Shown: positions 27,348 through 40,683, numbered from the stretch's first letter. The stretch is 64,000 nt of DNA from Allocoleopsis franciscana PCC 7113 (GCF_000317515.1 NC_019738.1:3312001-3376000); one strand, 5' to 3'. Notes: generated by a model from the sequence alone, not told the origin. Program-made: numbers and translations.

Positions 27348-27378
27348 GGTGGGGCAACTTCTCATGAGTTGCCCCACC
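27348..27378. terminator. Perfect 12-base-pair hairpin downstream of the repeat-rich gene
   Basis: Arms GGTGGGGCAACT (27348-27359) and AGTTGCCCCACC (27367-27378) with a seven-base loop. It lies just past the minus-strand stop at 27406. No T-run follows in that direction, so it may be a transcript-end stabiliser rather than an intrinsic terminator. Confidence 0.55.
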
Positions 27379-27405
27379 CAATTACAGCATCACTCCATCA
27401 TCATC

Positions 27406-30241
<2,836 letters not shown>

Positions 30242-32302
30242 CTAGAAGGTAAAGGTTGTGCGGAGCGCACCAATCGTAATGTTGTCGTTGTTGTCGTTGT
30301 GATTAGGATTGAGAATCACAATCACTCCGGGTGTCACACTGATATTATCGGTCACTCGGATGCGATAGAATCCCTCTAAATGAAGTGTCGTATCGGGCTG
30401 ATCCCCTTCACCTGCTGAGAAGTCACCCCGATTCACGAAGCTGGGGCGATTTCTGCCCGTTGGCAGGTCACTACTGGTAATCTTGGGGGGTTGACCAACA
30501 TAGATGCCAGCCAAGTTCCCTTCACCCAGCAAGTCTGGGAAATTCATAAATGCCATCCAGTTAACGGTTTCTACACTTCCTGGGCCATCTTTGAAGTTGG
30601 ACGTGGTGTAACCACCCCATCCCCCAATGGTAAAGCGTGGTGACAAGCGCCATTCCACACCCAAACCAAAGGCATTGGTTTGCATCGGTGCTCTGAGAAA
30701 TCCTGCGGCATTAACCGTTTGTATGGCTAAAACATCATCCCCAACACCCGTGAGTAAGTCCCCAGAGGGTGAGTAGTTGTTGAGGTATTGCAGAGAAACA
30801 TCCAGAGTATCCATAGGTGACACGACTAACTGCGCGCCGGCTGTCGTTGACCCTTCATTTCCCCCAAAGATGCCGCCGTTAAAGGGATCATTAGAGCGGT
30901 TGGCGGAGTAGACGCCTTGTAAGCTGACACGTGTGGCAAGTTGGTAGTCAAAACCGATGCCACCACCATTACCACCAATGTTGATGATGGGGTTACGCTG
31001 GGCAAAGCGAGAAAGGGGGCCAGAACCAGCACTTTCTACACGATTGACACCTCGGAAAACGTTAACCGGGTTAACCCCCACCGGACCCAAGATGACGGCT
31101 AATTTATTCGTGAGCAGGTGACGAAAGTTGAGGTCACTCAGCTCTAAGTTGTTATTATTACCGCTCTCATAACCCAGTGACACAAATTTGTCTAAACGGG
31201 TGGTACTGTTGTTGCCATTACCGGCGGCGAGTCCAGTCAGCAATAAACTACGAGGGCTGAACTGAGTAAACAAACTCAACTGTACGTTGTCAACGACGTT
31301 AATATTCGTGCCTTGGTCTTCTAATCGGTTCAAGAAGAAATCAAAGCTATTGTCACTGCGTCCCTGAACCCCAAAAATGGCTTGACCAAAAAGCTTAGTT
31401 GTGGTAGAAAATTGATTGTCTTCTAAACGCGCTGTGCGGCCTTCTAGGTTGTCCACTCGCGTGCCGATCGCAGCGAGTTCGGTCTGAAACTCATTGGTGA
31501 GACGGCGCAGAGCTTCTAAATCTTGCTTGGAAGCGAAATTTGAACCACCCCCGCCGACAAGCCGCTCGATTTGTTGCAAACAAGCATTCAGACCCGCTGC
31601 AAATTCATAGCGTGTCATGGCTCGATTGCCTCGGAATGTGCCATCGGGGTAACCCGCGATACAGCCGTAACGCTCCACCAAACTTCTCAGCGCTTCATAC
31701 GCCCAATCTGTGGGTCTCACGTCAGATAATTGAGTAACATTGGTAACCTGATCCATTGAGGCATCGGCCTCAACTTCCTCTAGCGGGTCTAGGGGCATTA
31801 TCGCTGGAGACAGGGATTCGCTTGCCTCATCGGCTGGCAGGACTTGAGCCTGAAGTGGCGGTTTAATGGTTAAATCCTTGAGGTTCGTTTCGCCCAATGC
31901 CTCGGTTGAGCGACGCGCTGTCTTTAAGTCGGTGAGAGAAGTGTCCGGCTGTAAGAGGGGATGGGTTGGCGTGACTACAGCGATTTCGTTCACTGTCGGT
32001 TCTGTAGCCTCAACCCCTGCCTGTTCAGTCGGAGTAGTAATTGCGAACTCATCGGTGGGATTTGCTAGTGCTAATCCTGTTTGCGGGTTGGTGGCAGGTG
32101 CGAGTTCGGCTGTTTGTGTGAGTTTTAATAAATCTGTAGAAGCCGAGAATTCCTGTGTTGAAGATTCAATCGATTCACTTACTGTTGCTGGGCGGGTAGG
32201 GGGGGCAGCATGAGCAGGGGCGAAATTGGCGGTGAAGCAACTCAAGGTTGCAAATATCAATGCCGAAGAGGCTGTCTTTTCAAAGCTCAGACAGGATTTC
32301 AC
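30242..32302 (-). CDS. SLH-domain OprB-type outer-membrane porin (iron uptake porin family)
   Basis: A 686-residue outer-membrane protein. The signal peptide ends at AHAAPPT; a Thr/Glu/Pro-rich stretch follows to about 190. Then comes one S-layer homology domain (VTQLSDVRPTDWAYEALRSL, then GYPDGTFRGNRAMTRYEFAA), which in cyanobacteria ties the barrel to pyruvylated peptidoglycan-linked polymer. A short coiled coil (LEALRRLTNEFQTELAAIGT) and then a 16- or 18-strand OprB-type beta-barrel end with the C-terminal aromatic TTFTF. Such porins (SomA/SomB-like) pass small ions and iron. It is a single gene. The domain order is diagnostic. Confidence 0.93.
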   Translation of the reverse strand: MKSCLSFEKTASSALIFATLSCFTANFAPAHAAPPTRPATVSESIESSTQEFSASTDLLKLTQTAELAPATNPQTGLALANPTDEFAITTPTEQAGVEATEPTVNEIAVVTPTHPLLQPDTSLTDLKTARRSTEALGETNLKDLTIKPPLQAQVLPADEASESLSPAIMPLDPLEEVEADASMDQVTNVTQLSDVRPTDWAYEALRSLVERYGCIAGYPDGTFRGNRAMTRYEFAAGLNACLQQIERLVGGGGSNFASKQDLEALRRLTNEFQTELAAIGTRVDNLEGRTARLEDNQFSTTTKLFGQAIFGVQGRSDNSFDFFLNRLEDQGTNINVVDNVQLSLFTQFSPRSLLLTGLAAGNGNNSTTRLDKFVSLGYESGNNNNLELSDLNFRHLLTNKLAVILGPVGVNPVNVFRGVNRVESAGSGPLSRFAQRNPIINIGGNGGGIGFDYQLATRVSLQGVYSANRSNDPFNGGIFGGNEGSTTAGAQLVVSPMDTLDVSLQYLNNYSPSGDLLTGVGDDVLAIQTVNAAGFLRAPMQTNAFGLGVEWRLSPRFTIGGWGGYTTSNFKDGPGSVETVNWMAFMNFPDLLGEGNLAGIYVGQPPKITSSDLPTGRNRPSFVNRGDFSAGEGDQPDTTLHLEGFYRIRVTDNISVTPGVIVILNPNHNDNNDNITIGALRTTFTF

Positions 32303-32825
32303 GGTAATATTCCTCGAAACACCACAGTCGGGTTTGATTTTAGCTGAGATTTAAGGCTAACGGCTAACCGGCTTTTTATTCCTTACTCGGAGTGAAGTTT
32401 TTCTCCCTGTTTGAGCAACGAGTATAACTTTGGTGCAGTGAGCCTGGGACAAGTATAAATCTGTAAGGCGAGAAGAGCGATCGCCCTGATTAAACAACTT
32501 CACAAAACGTGGATTGGATGAGTTATCACCAACTCTTAGGAATGGACACAGCTTAAACGTCAGGAATCTGTCCAAACCCGATGTAGTACCATATAATACA
32601 AACATCCCATCTACCAAAGCCAAGATGCTTCAGTATGCTGCCCCAATTCCTTTTAGTATCCTGCGCTAGCGTCACGCCAATGTTTATGATACGCGCTACT
32701 GAAGGAGATTTCTAAACAATAGGTTACCCAATCCTGAGGATCAGACGACACGAGTAATGACGGGTTAAGTTACCTTGCATCCAAAATAGTCTGACTTCCA
32801 AGTCCTATTGGCATAAGAGGAACTC
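32303..32825. other. Intergenic, no gene supported
   Basis: About 520 bases between the divergent porin and kptA genes. A minus-strand frame of 88 codons at 32357-32623 has unremarkable composition, no ribosome-binding site and no family. Promoters of both flanking genes must be here. Confidence 0.45.
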
Positions 32826-33371
32826 ATGAACAATTCTCGCCTAGTCAAAATCAGCAAATATCTGAGTAAACATCTTCGACACACACCTGAACAAATTGGC
32901 ATCGAACTTTCCCCCGGCGGCTGGGTGGCTGTCGATGAACTTCTGGCTGCCTGTAAAAAGCGTTCCTTTGTCATCAATCGGAGCGAATTGGATGAAGTAG
33001 TCGCTAAAAACGACAAAAAACGATTTGCTTTTGATTCTACAGGTAGCTTAATTCGAGCTAATCAAGGTCATAGTGTAGAGGTCGATTTGCAATTAGAGCC
33101 AGCAATTCCGCCTGATATTCTGTACCATGGGACGGGTCATGGTGCTGTTGAGGCAATTCTTCAGGAGGGTCTTTGCAAAATGTCGCGGCACCATGTCCAT
33201 TTATCGACTGATATCACGATAGCTGAAAAGGTAGGATTACGGCACGGTCGTCCCGTTATTTTTCAAGTCAATGCTGCCGCCATGTATGAGGACGGTTATA
33301 CCTTCTACTGTTCCGAAAATGGAGTTTGGTTAGTGGATAATGTTCCATCTGAGTATCTACAACTGCTCTGA
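32826..33371 (+). CDS. kptA: RNA 2'-phosphotransferase, Tpt1/KptA family
   Basis: KptA/Tpt1 removes an internal 2'-phosphate from RNA using NAD+, releasing nicotinamide and ADP-ribose 1'',2''-cyclic phosphate. The 181-residue protein is full length: VKISKYLSKHLRHTPEQIGI (first half with the LRH motif), GWVAVDELLAACKK, IRANQGHS, YHGTGHGAVEAIL, MSRHHVHLSTD and VIFQVNAAAMYEDGYTFY. The Arg-His-Arg-Arg active-site set is present by motif. A GAGGA ribosome-binding site precedes the ATG. It is followed after 31 bases by a NUDIX gene and then an AAA ATPase gene. Bacteria lack tRNA splicing of the type that needs Tpt1, so the substrate is unknown. Confidence 0.94.
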   Translation: MNNSRLVKISKYLSKHLRHTPEQIGIELSPGGWVAVDELLAACKKRSFVINRSELDEVVAKNDKKRFAFDSTGSLIRANQGHSVEVDLQLEPAIPPDILYHGTGHGAVEAILQEGLCKMSRHHVHLSTDITIAEKVGLRHGRPVIFQVNAAAMYEDGYTFYCSENGVWLVDNVPSEYLQLL

Positions 33372-33402
33372 TTTATTTAGCAAAGAATGACAACCTATTA
33401 GT

Positions 33403-33843
33403 ATGCGACAGGTCAAATCATGCGGCTTCATCGTGATGCGGACTCAACCCCAATTAAGTTTCTTATTGCTGATGAAGCATTCCTCTCGCTACGACTTACC
33501 CAAAGGTCATATTGAAGTGGGTGAAAATGAGTTAAGCTGTGCCTTTCGTGAACTCTATGAGGAGACTGGAATTGCAGCGAGTAGTTTACATTTAGATCAA
33601 ACATTTCGTTTTACCACTATTTATCAAACTTCTGAGCAGCGGTTTGGGCTACAAGAAATTGCAGAAAAAACATTGGTAATTTTTTTGGGATGGTTGAAAC
33701 AAGACGTTAAGTTACAACTCAGTGAGCATGATGCTTATATTTGGGTGGACTGGAAGCCACCTCATGCTATTCAGAAAAAAACAATTGACCCTTTGTTGGC
33801 AGAATTGGAACAACATTTTCACAAAAATGAAATCAGGTTTTAA
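33403..33843 (+). CDS. NUDIX hydrolase, Ap4A-hydrolase-like
   Basis: A 146-residue NUDIX protein. The Nudix box GHIEVGENELSCAFRELYEE then TGI fits G-x5-E-x7-R-E-U-x-E-E-x-G-U completely, so it should bind Mg2+ and cleave a nucleoside diphosphate linkage. The SCGFIVMR start, LPKGHIE and the DWKPP segment resemble the asymmetrical Ap4A hydrolase group more than ADP-ribose pyrophosphatases. It sits between kptA (31 bases upstream) and the AAA gene (74 bases downstream), all in the same direction. KptA makes a cyclic ADP-ribose phosphate, so hydrolysis of an ADP-ribose-type product is a natural possibility, though not shown. Confidence 0.92.
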   Translation: MRQVKSCGFIVMRTQPQLSFLLLMKHSSRYDLPKGHIEVGENELSCAFRELYEETGIAASSLHLDQTFRFTTIYQTSEQRFGLQEIAEKTLVIFLGWLKQDVKLQLSEHDAYIWVDWKPPHAIQKKTIDPLLAELEQHFHKNEIRF

Positions 33844-33917
33844 AATTGATTAAATTAATCAATTTTTGTCATTCTTTGATTCTTGAAACATTTCTCAGGT
33901 ATTGATAGATCGAAATC

Positions 33918-35123
33918 ATGAGTTCAGGCTATTTTAGTAACGAAGAAAATCCTACACGCCATAACCTGCAAAGTCGAGGTTTACTCGGAGCTGGTTGGCG
34001 GCCTTTGTCCCGACAATTTGATTTAGATTTTTTATTACATCTTGCCTCTAAAGACCCTTGGGAATTGACTCAAAAAACTCTAGATTTTGCTAGTGATATT
34101 GCTGATACGCTCGGTCGTAATCAGTATGCCTGGTGGGCAAATATTTTGAATATTTTTTCGGAGAATATGCGGTATGAACTTGATGAATTTTGGGATTATA
34201 TCACGCCTACACCGCCAGTCCCCGATCATCGCTATGGAGATGTTTTGAGTGTTGATACGCCTGTTAATCAACTTGTGAGCCGCAACAGTATTCCTATTGA
34301 TTATGTTCTGACTCGATTACAGGAAATTACGGTCTTTAACGTTCTAGATTTACTGGGTAATCCTGAACTCATCACTCAGTACTATATGGAGCGGATTTTT
34401 TATTTTCCGGTGAATCGTTTTGTCAATTGGGAGCGACTGGAAATTATTGGAACGGCTTTCGCTTATTGGTCACAACAACAGGTTTGGTTACAAATTGATC
34501 ATCTGGGTAGAGGACAACGACGGTATACGATCATTGCCAAAAATATAACACCACTCATTAATAAGGCAACCTACAATTTAGCCGTGATGCTAAGTGGGTA
34601 TCAAAGCCGTGTGGGGCAAATTCATAGTCAGTTTCCGATTCGGACATTTCCAGTGGATATTCAAAGCTTTACAGATACGGTTCAACAGGCCATTCTTGAC
34701 CAAAACCAACTGGCTGTTTTAGTGAGTGGGGAACCGGGTACTGGTAAAACGGCATGGACACAAGCCGTGGCTAAAGAAATTCTCATGCCGTTAGGATTTG
34801 TCATTTTTATCCTAGATCATGATGCGGTGGAAAATTTTGTTCCACCCAATTACTTGGAGCGGATTTGTATTATTATTAATGAGGCAGATAATTTGGCGCA
34901 AAATCGAGCGAGTACAGCGGCACAATCCAGTAATAAAACTGAGCATATTCTAAGTTTGTTGGATGGAACTTTGTATCAGAGTGTGGTTGATGAATCGGGG
35001 ATTCAGCATCGGCAAAAATTAGTTGTTTTGATGACTTGTAATACCACAGAAAGACTTGATCCAGCGATTTTACGTAAGGGAAGAATTGACCTCATGAGTG
35101 AATTTACTCACCTATATGTATAA
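33918..35123 (+). CDS. AAA ATPase with altered Walker B and no lid domain
   Basis: A 401-residue protein. Residues 1-250 have no recognised domain and are rich in aromatic residues (FAYWSQQQVWLQIDHLG, WWANILNIF). The AAA core starts near 255: Walker A GEPGTGKT at 271-278, Walker B CIIINEADN with N321 where nearly all relatives have Asp, then sensor 1 in LMTCNTTERLDPAILRKGRI with N375, and arginines R386 and R389. The chain ends about 11 residues after the RID motif, so the usual C-terminal helical lid is missing; no frame continues downstream. It is the last gene of the kptA-NUDIX-AAA unit. ATP binding is likely; hydrolysis may be weak. Confidence 0.85.
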   Translation: MSSGYFSNEENPTRHNLQSRGLLGAGWRPLSRQFDLDFLLHLASKDPWELTQKTLDFASDIADTLGRNQYAWWANILNIFSENMRYELDEFWDYITPTPPVPDHRYGDVLSVDTPVNQLVSRNSIPIDYVLTRLQEITVFNVLDLLGNPELITQYYMERIFYFPVNRFVNWERLEIIGTAFAYWSQQQVWLQIDHLGRGQRRYTIIAKNITPLINKATYNLAVMLSGYQSRVGQIHSQFPIRTFPVDIQSFTDTVQQAILDQNQLAVLVSGEPGTGKTAWTQAVAKEILMPLGFVIFILDHDAVENFVPPNYLERICIIINEADNLAQNRASTAAQSSNKTEHILSLLDGTLYQSVVDESGIQHRQKLVVLMTCNTTERLDPAILRKGRIDLMSEFTHLYV

Positions 35124-35140
35124 TTGCCGTAAAATTCCAG

Positions 35141-35190
35141 AGTGAAAAGAGAGCCTGTCACTTTCTTGGATTAATCTCTGGCTCTCACTA
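35141..35190 (+). terminator. Possible intrinsic terminator of the kptA-NUDIX-AAA unit
   Basis: GAGAGCC (35149-35155) pairs with GGCTCTC (35180-35186) across a 24-base loop, and AT-rich sequence with TTTTT follows on the plus strand. The loop is long, so the call is weak. The opposite-strand gene ends at 35270. Confidence 0.35.
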
Positions 35191-35269
35191 TAAATTTTTA
35201 GACTTTCAATTCGTAGTTCCTCTACCGTATGGTCAATTTAACTCTCGACCGCTATAACCTTATTTCCTA

Positions 35270-37101
<1,832 letters not shown>

Positions 37102-37824
37102 ATGCCTGCCAAAGATTTCCTCAATTCAGTGCAAAAAAAGCAGTTACAGCAAACTTTACGAGACAGTGAGCAACCGCATTTAAGAGAAGGATGCTTGATT
37201 CTGCTGTTAATAAATGATGGAAAGACGGCTAGAGAAATTACTGACTTACTTGGTTGTTCCTTCCGCACCGTAGCTTATTGGCAATTCAATGGTTTTCCAG
37301 AGAATTTAGAGTCCCTACCAGACGAACAAGAACTGGAGTACCGACCAGATCAGCAAGAACCGGAGTACCTAGCACATCAAAGAGAACGAAGGAACTCTCA
37401 CAAAGCCCTAGAAGACTTTATCCCGTTATCAGACATAAAAGTTTTAGAAGTCAGTTTTGCTCTAATCCAACCTCAGGCGACAGAGTTTGCCTCGAAGTTC
37501 TATAAGAACCTGTTTACTGACTATCCCCAGCTTCAGCCCTTATTTGCCTACACTCACATAGAGGTTCAAGAGAAGAAGTTAATCACGGCTTTGGTGTTGG
37601 TGATCAATAATCTACGTAAACTCACTTACTTGAAGAACATACTAAAAGACTTGGGAACCAGACATGTAAGGTATGGCACTATTCAGGAACATTATCCGAT
37701 GGTGGGTGGAACGCTCCTTAAAACTCTTGAGTCTTTTTTAGGAAAGGAATGGACACCAGAGGTTAAGCGGGCATGGACGCATGGATATAAAGCTATCGCT
37801 AACCTGATGCAAGAAGAGCACTAG
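37102..37824 (+). CDS. Helix-turn-helix-globin fusion protein
   Basis: A 240-residue chimera. Residues about 1-72 match the N-terminal DNA-binding domain of IS630-type transposases: MPAKDFLNSVQKKQLQ, REGCLILLLINDGKTAREIT and LLGCSFRTVAYW. The linker holds a 9-residue unit repeated twice (PDEQELEYR, PDQQEPEYL) plus a degenerate third. Residues about 112-236 are a globin of the flavohaemoglobin single-domain type: FYKNLF with Y134 at B10, PLF with F148 at CD1, VQEKK with Q156 at E7, TRHVRYG with H188 at F8, then HYPMVGGTLLKTLE. All haem-pocket residues are kept and there is no reductase domain. It converges with a LOV-GAF histidine kinase, 69 bases away. A haem-based DNA-binding sensor is the simplest inference. 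Confidence 0.85.
   Translation: MPAKDFLNSVQKKQLQQTLRDSEQPHLREGCLILLLINDGKTAREITDLLGCSFRTVAYWQFNGFPENLESLPDEQELEYRPDQQEPEYLAHQRERRNSHKALEDFIPLSDIKVLEVSFALIQPQATEFASKFYKNLFTDYPQLQPLFAYTHIEVQEKKLITALVLVINNLRKLTYLKNILKDLGTRHVRYGTIQEHYPMVGGTLLKTLESFLGKEWTPEVKRAWTHGYKAIANLMQEEH
37318..37371 (+). repeat. 27-base tandem duplication in the HTH-globin linker
   Basis: Units 37318-37344 and 37345-37371 differ at five positions and encode PDEQELEYR and PDQQEPEYL; a third degenerate unit (AHQRERRNS) follows. It sits exactly between the DNA-binding part and the globin. Confidence 0.75.
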
Positions 37825-37893
37825 ATAGAGACGCTCTATAGGAAGTGATTAACGGGAATAGATGTCTCTATTGATAACAACTCTATAAAACCG

Positions 37894-40683
37894 TCACCCT
37901 TCACCCGAAGGCAATGTCGTGGTTTGTAGAGTTTTAATCTTAGAGGGAGCAAGGGGAATTTGAACAATAAACTCTGTTCCTTCTCCAGGAACCGAGAGGC
38001 ATTCCAGTTGTCCCCCATGTTTTTCGACAATAATTTGATAGCTAATTGATAAACCTAAACCCGTCCCCTCTCCCACCGGTTTCGTGGTGAAAAATGGGTC
38101 AAAAATTCGTTTTTTAACGTCTTTAGGAATGCCAGAACCATTGTCGGCAATCCGAATAATAACATTTTGTGGCGTCCCAATTTCATCCGAATTAGAAGTT
38201 TGGGAGGGGGAACAGTCTGCAACCTCAGTAGAAATTTTAATGATTTTAGTTTTGGGCTGGCTGGGAGTTGTGGCTTGGGTTGTGTGGTGTTCTGTAGTAA
38301 CGACTGGAACCGATTTTTCTAAAGCATCGATCGCATTATTCAAAAGATTCATAAAAACTTGATTGAGCTGCCCTGGATAACACTCTACAAATGGCAGATT
38401 ACCGTACTCCTTCACTAGCTGAATATTACCCGCTTCCGGCTTTAAGCGATGTTGCAAAATTAATAGGGTATTCTCAATTCCCTCATGAATATCTACGAGT
38501 TTACGCTCCGCTTCATCCACGCGGGAGAAATTTTTTAAACTCAAGACAATCTGACGAATGCGATATGCCCCAATTTCCATTGATTTCAGCAATTTTGGGA
38601 AATCCTTTTTGAGGAAATCAAAATCAATCACCTCTATCTGCTTGGCAATGGCGGGTACCGGTTGAGGATAGTTTTCGGTATAAAGCTCAACCAATTCCAG
38701 CAAATCCTGAGCATACATTTCTGCATGGGTAATATTGCCAGAGATAAACGTCACTGGATTATTAATTTCATGAGCAACACCCGCGACTAACTGCCCCAAT
38801 CCCGACATTTTTTCGGTTTGAATTAGTTGGAGTTGGGCTTGTTTGAGGTCGTTAAGGGCTTTTTTCAGCTCAGTCGCTTGCGTTTTCAGAGCTTGTTTTG
38901 ATCGTCGTAATGCGGCTTCCGCTGCTTTTCGCTCGGCTAATTCTTCGGCTAACTGCTTGAAGAGTGCGGCTTGCTGAATGGCTACGCTCAACTGTACACT
39001 AATCTGTCTGAGTAATTCAATCGTCGAGTCCTGCCAATCCCGTGTTTTAGAGCATTGATGAGCAATCAATAACCCCCAAAGTTTATCCCCTTGTAGGATA
39101 GGAACCACGAGGTTGGCACGTACCTGAAATCGCTCTAATAATTGAATATGACAGGGACTTAAGTCTGTATTGTAGATATCATTAATCGCTCGAATCCGTC
39201 CTTTTTGGTAGAGATGAGCTTTGCTTTCTTGAAAACAGGTATCCTGAATATTGATGGCTGAAGCTGGCGTCCATTCTTCACCCACGGACTCCACCACAAT
39301 TGTGCCACTCCAATCGAGGTTAAAGCGACAAATCAAAGTGCGATCGCAAGCTAAAAATTGTCGCACTTCTTCCACAGCCGTGTTCAGGACTTCATCTAGA
39401 TTCAACGACTGACGGATGCGCTGATTAATCCCGCTGACTAACCGCTCTCTTTCGGCTTGCTGTCGGAGTCTCGTTTCCGTTTGCTTTTGCTCGGTAATGT
39501 CCTGAAACGACCAAATTCTACCGTAAGATTCACCTTCGGGCGATCGAGCCGGAGCCGAATAACAATCGAAAACCCGCCCGTTTGTCAGATGAATTTCCTC
39601 ACGGCTGATTAGGGAGGGATTCTCTTCCAAATATTCCATCTGGCTAAAAACTCTTTGTGGCTCTTGGATTAAGGGCAGCAACCAGTTAAAGATGATTTTG
39701 TGCTCTCCCAATTGCCGCATCCCCTCAGGGATTTGCCACATTTCACAAAAACGCTGATTGTAGCTTAATGTTGCTCCTGTTTCATCCGTTACCAGAACAC
39801 CATTAGGATCGGATTCTTGTTGCGCCTTCAATAAGGCATTACTGCGTTGCAAAGCCTTTTGAGCTTGCTTGCTTGCTTGAGCTTGCCGATAGGCTTCGCT
39901 AATGTCACGGGCAAACGCACAGTTATACTCCTGATTGTTAAATCTTAAATAGTTGAATGTGACTTCTACGGGAAAGACTTGACCATCTTTAGCGCGATGC
40001 TGAGTTTCAATTGAGAAAGAGCCACCTTCCCTTACCTGTTGCCAATGTGACTGCCAGACGGAGAGGGAAAAATTGGGGTCAATGTCCTGGATACTTAACC
40101 TCAGCAGTTCTTCACGGGAATATTTCAGCGCTTTACTTGCAGTCTCGTTAACATAGAATAATGTCCCATCCGGTCGAATATAGAAGACAGCATCGGCAGC
40201 GCGATCAATCGAAAACTGCATTAATTGTTGGGTTTCTTCCGCCTGCTTGCGCTCAGTGATATCGGTTTGAACGCCAATAAAGTGCGTTACCTTGCCTGAG
40301 CTATCTCTTACTGGCGAAATCGTTAGATCGTTCCAGAACAGTGTGCCATCTTTGCGATAATTTTTTAAGACAACTCTGACTTCTTGCCCTGTCCGGATCG
40401 ATTGGCGAATTTGCTCAACAGCAATTGGATCAGTATCATGGCCTTGCAAAAACCGACAATTCCGTCCTATCACTTCCTCTTGGGAATAGCCTGTGATTTT
40501 CAGGAAAGCCGGATTGCAATATATTATAGGATTGTCGAAACAGCGAGCATCACTAATCACGATGCCACAGCTTGTGGCAGCTAGCGCACGGTCATATACC
40601 CTCTTGTTGCCTATATCCACTGGTTCTGATTGATTGGCGTCTAAGACCCTACAACTAGCTTTCTTGGCGACCATGGCTTTCAT
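37894..40683 (-). CDS. LOV-PAS-PAS-GAF sensor histidine kinase
   Basis: A 929-residue cytoplasmic kinase without membrane spans. Domain 1 (about 27-145) is a LOV domain: GRNCRFLQG with the flavin-adduct cysteine C76, NYRKDG with N108, FWN with N118, and GVQTDIT with Q139, the complete flavin set. PAS domains follow at about 155-265 and 285-400. Residues about 415-575 are a GAF domain with DTCF (C483, a DXCF motif) and SPCHIQLLERF (C511-H512), the cysteine pattern of bilin-binding cyanobacteriochromes, then LWGLLIAHQC. A coiled coil leads to the phosphoacceptor H638 in VAGVAHEINNP and a full HATPase (N-, G1-, G2-boxes; EGTGLGLSISY). No receiver domain or response regulator is adjacent. Confidence 0.9.
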   Translation of the reverse strand: MKAMVAKKASCRVLDANQSEPVDIGNKRVYDRALAATSCGIVISDARCFDNPIIYCNPAFLKITGYSQEEVIGRNCRFLQGHDTDPIAVEQIRQSIRTGQEVRVVLKNYRKDGTLFWNDLTISPVRDSSGKVTHFIGVQTDITERKQAEETQQLMQFSIDRAADAVFYIRPDGTLFYVNETASKALKYSREELLRLSIQDIDPNFSLSVWQSHWQQVREGGSFSIETQHRAKDGQVFPVEVTFNYLRFNNQEYNCAFARDISEAYRQAQASKQAQKALQRSNALLKAQQESDPNGVLVTDETGATLSYNQRFCEMWQIPEGMRQLGEHKIIFNWLLPLIQEPQRVFSQMEYLEENPSLISREEIHLTNGRVFDCYSAPARSPEGESYGRIWSFQDITEQKQTETRLRQQAERERLVSGINQRIRQSLNLDEVLNTAVEEVRQFLACDRTLICRFNLDWSGTIVVESVGEEWTPASAINIQDTCFQESKAHLYQKGRIRAINDIYNTDLSPCHIQLLERFQVRANLVVPILQGDKLWGLLIAHQCSKTRDWQDSTIELLRQISVQLSVAIQQAALFKQLAEELAERKAAEAALRRSKQALKTQATELKKALNDLKQAQLQLIQTEKMSGLGQLVAGVAHEINNPVTFISGNITHAEMYAQDLLELVELYTENYPQPVPAIAKQIEVIDFDFLKKDFPKLLKSMEIGAYRIRQIVLSLKNFSRVDEAERKLVDIHEGIENTLLILQHRLKPEAGNIQLVKEYGNLPFVECYPGQLNQVFMNLLNNAIDALEKSVPVVTTEHHTTQATTPSQPKTKIIKISTEVADCSPSQTSNSDEIGTPQNVIIRIADNGSGIPKDVKKRIFDPFFTTKPVGEGTGLGLSISYQIIVEKHGGQLECLSVPGEGTEFIVQIPLAPSKIKTLQTTTLPSGEG

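Noticed and set aside
32357-32623. 88-codon minus-strand frame upstream of kptA
   Set aside because: No ribosome-binding site and no recognisable content; lies in a region that should hold two promoters.
37102-37320. An intact IS630 transposase
   Set aside because: Only the N-terminal helix-turn-helix part is present; the DDE catalytic domain is replaced by a globin and no terminal inverted repeats are seen.
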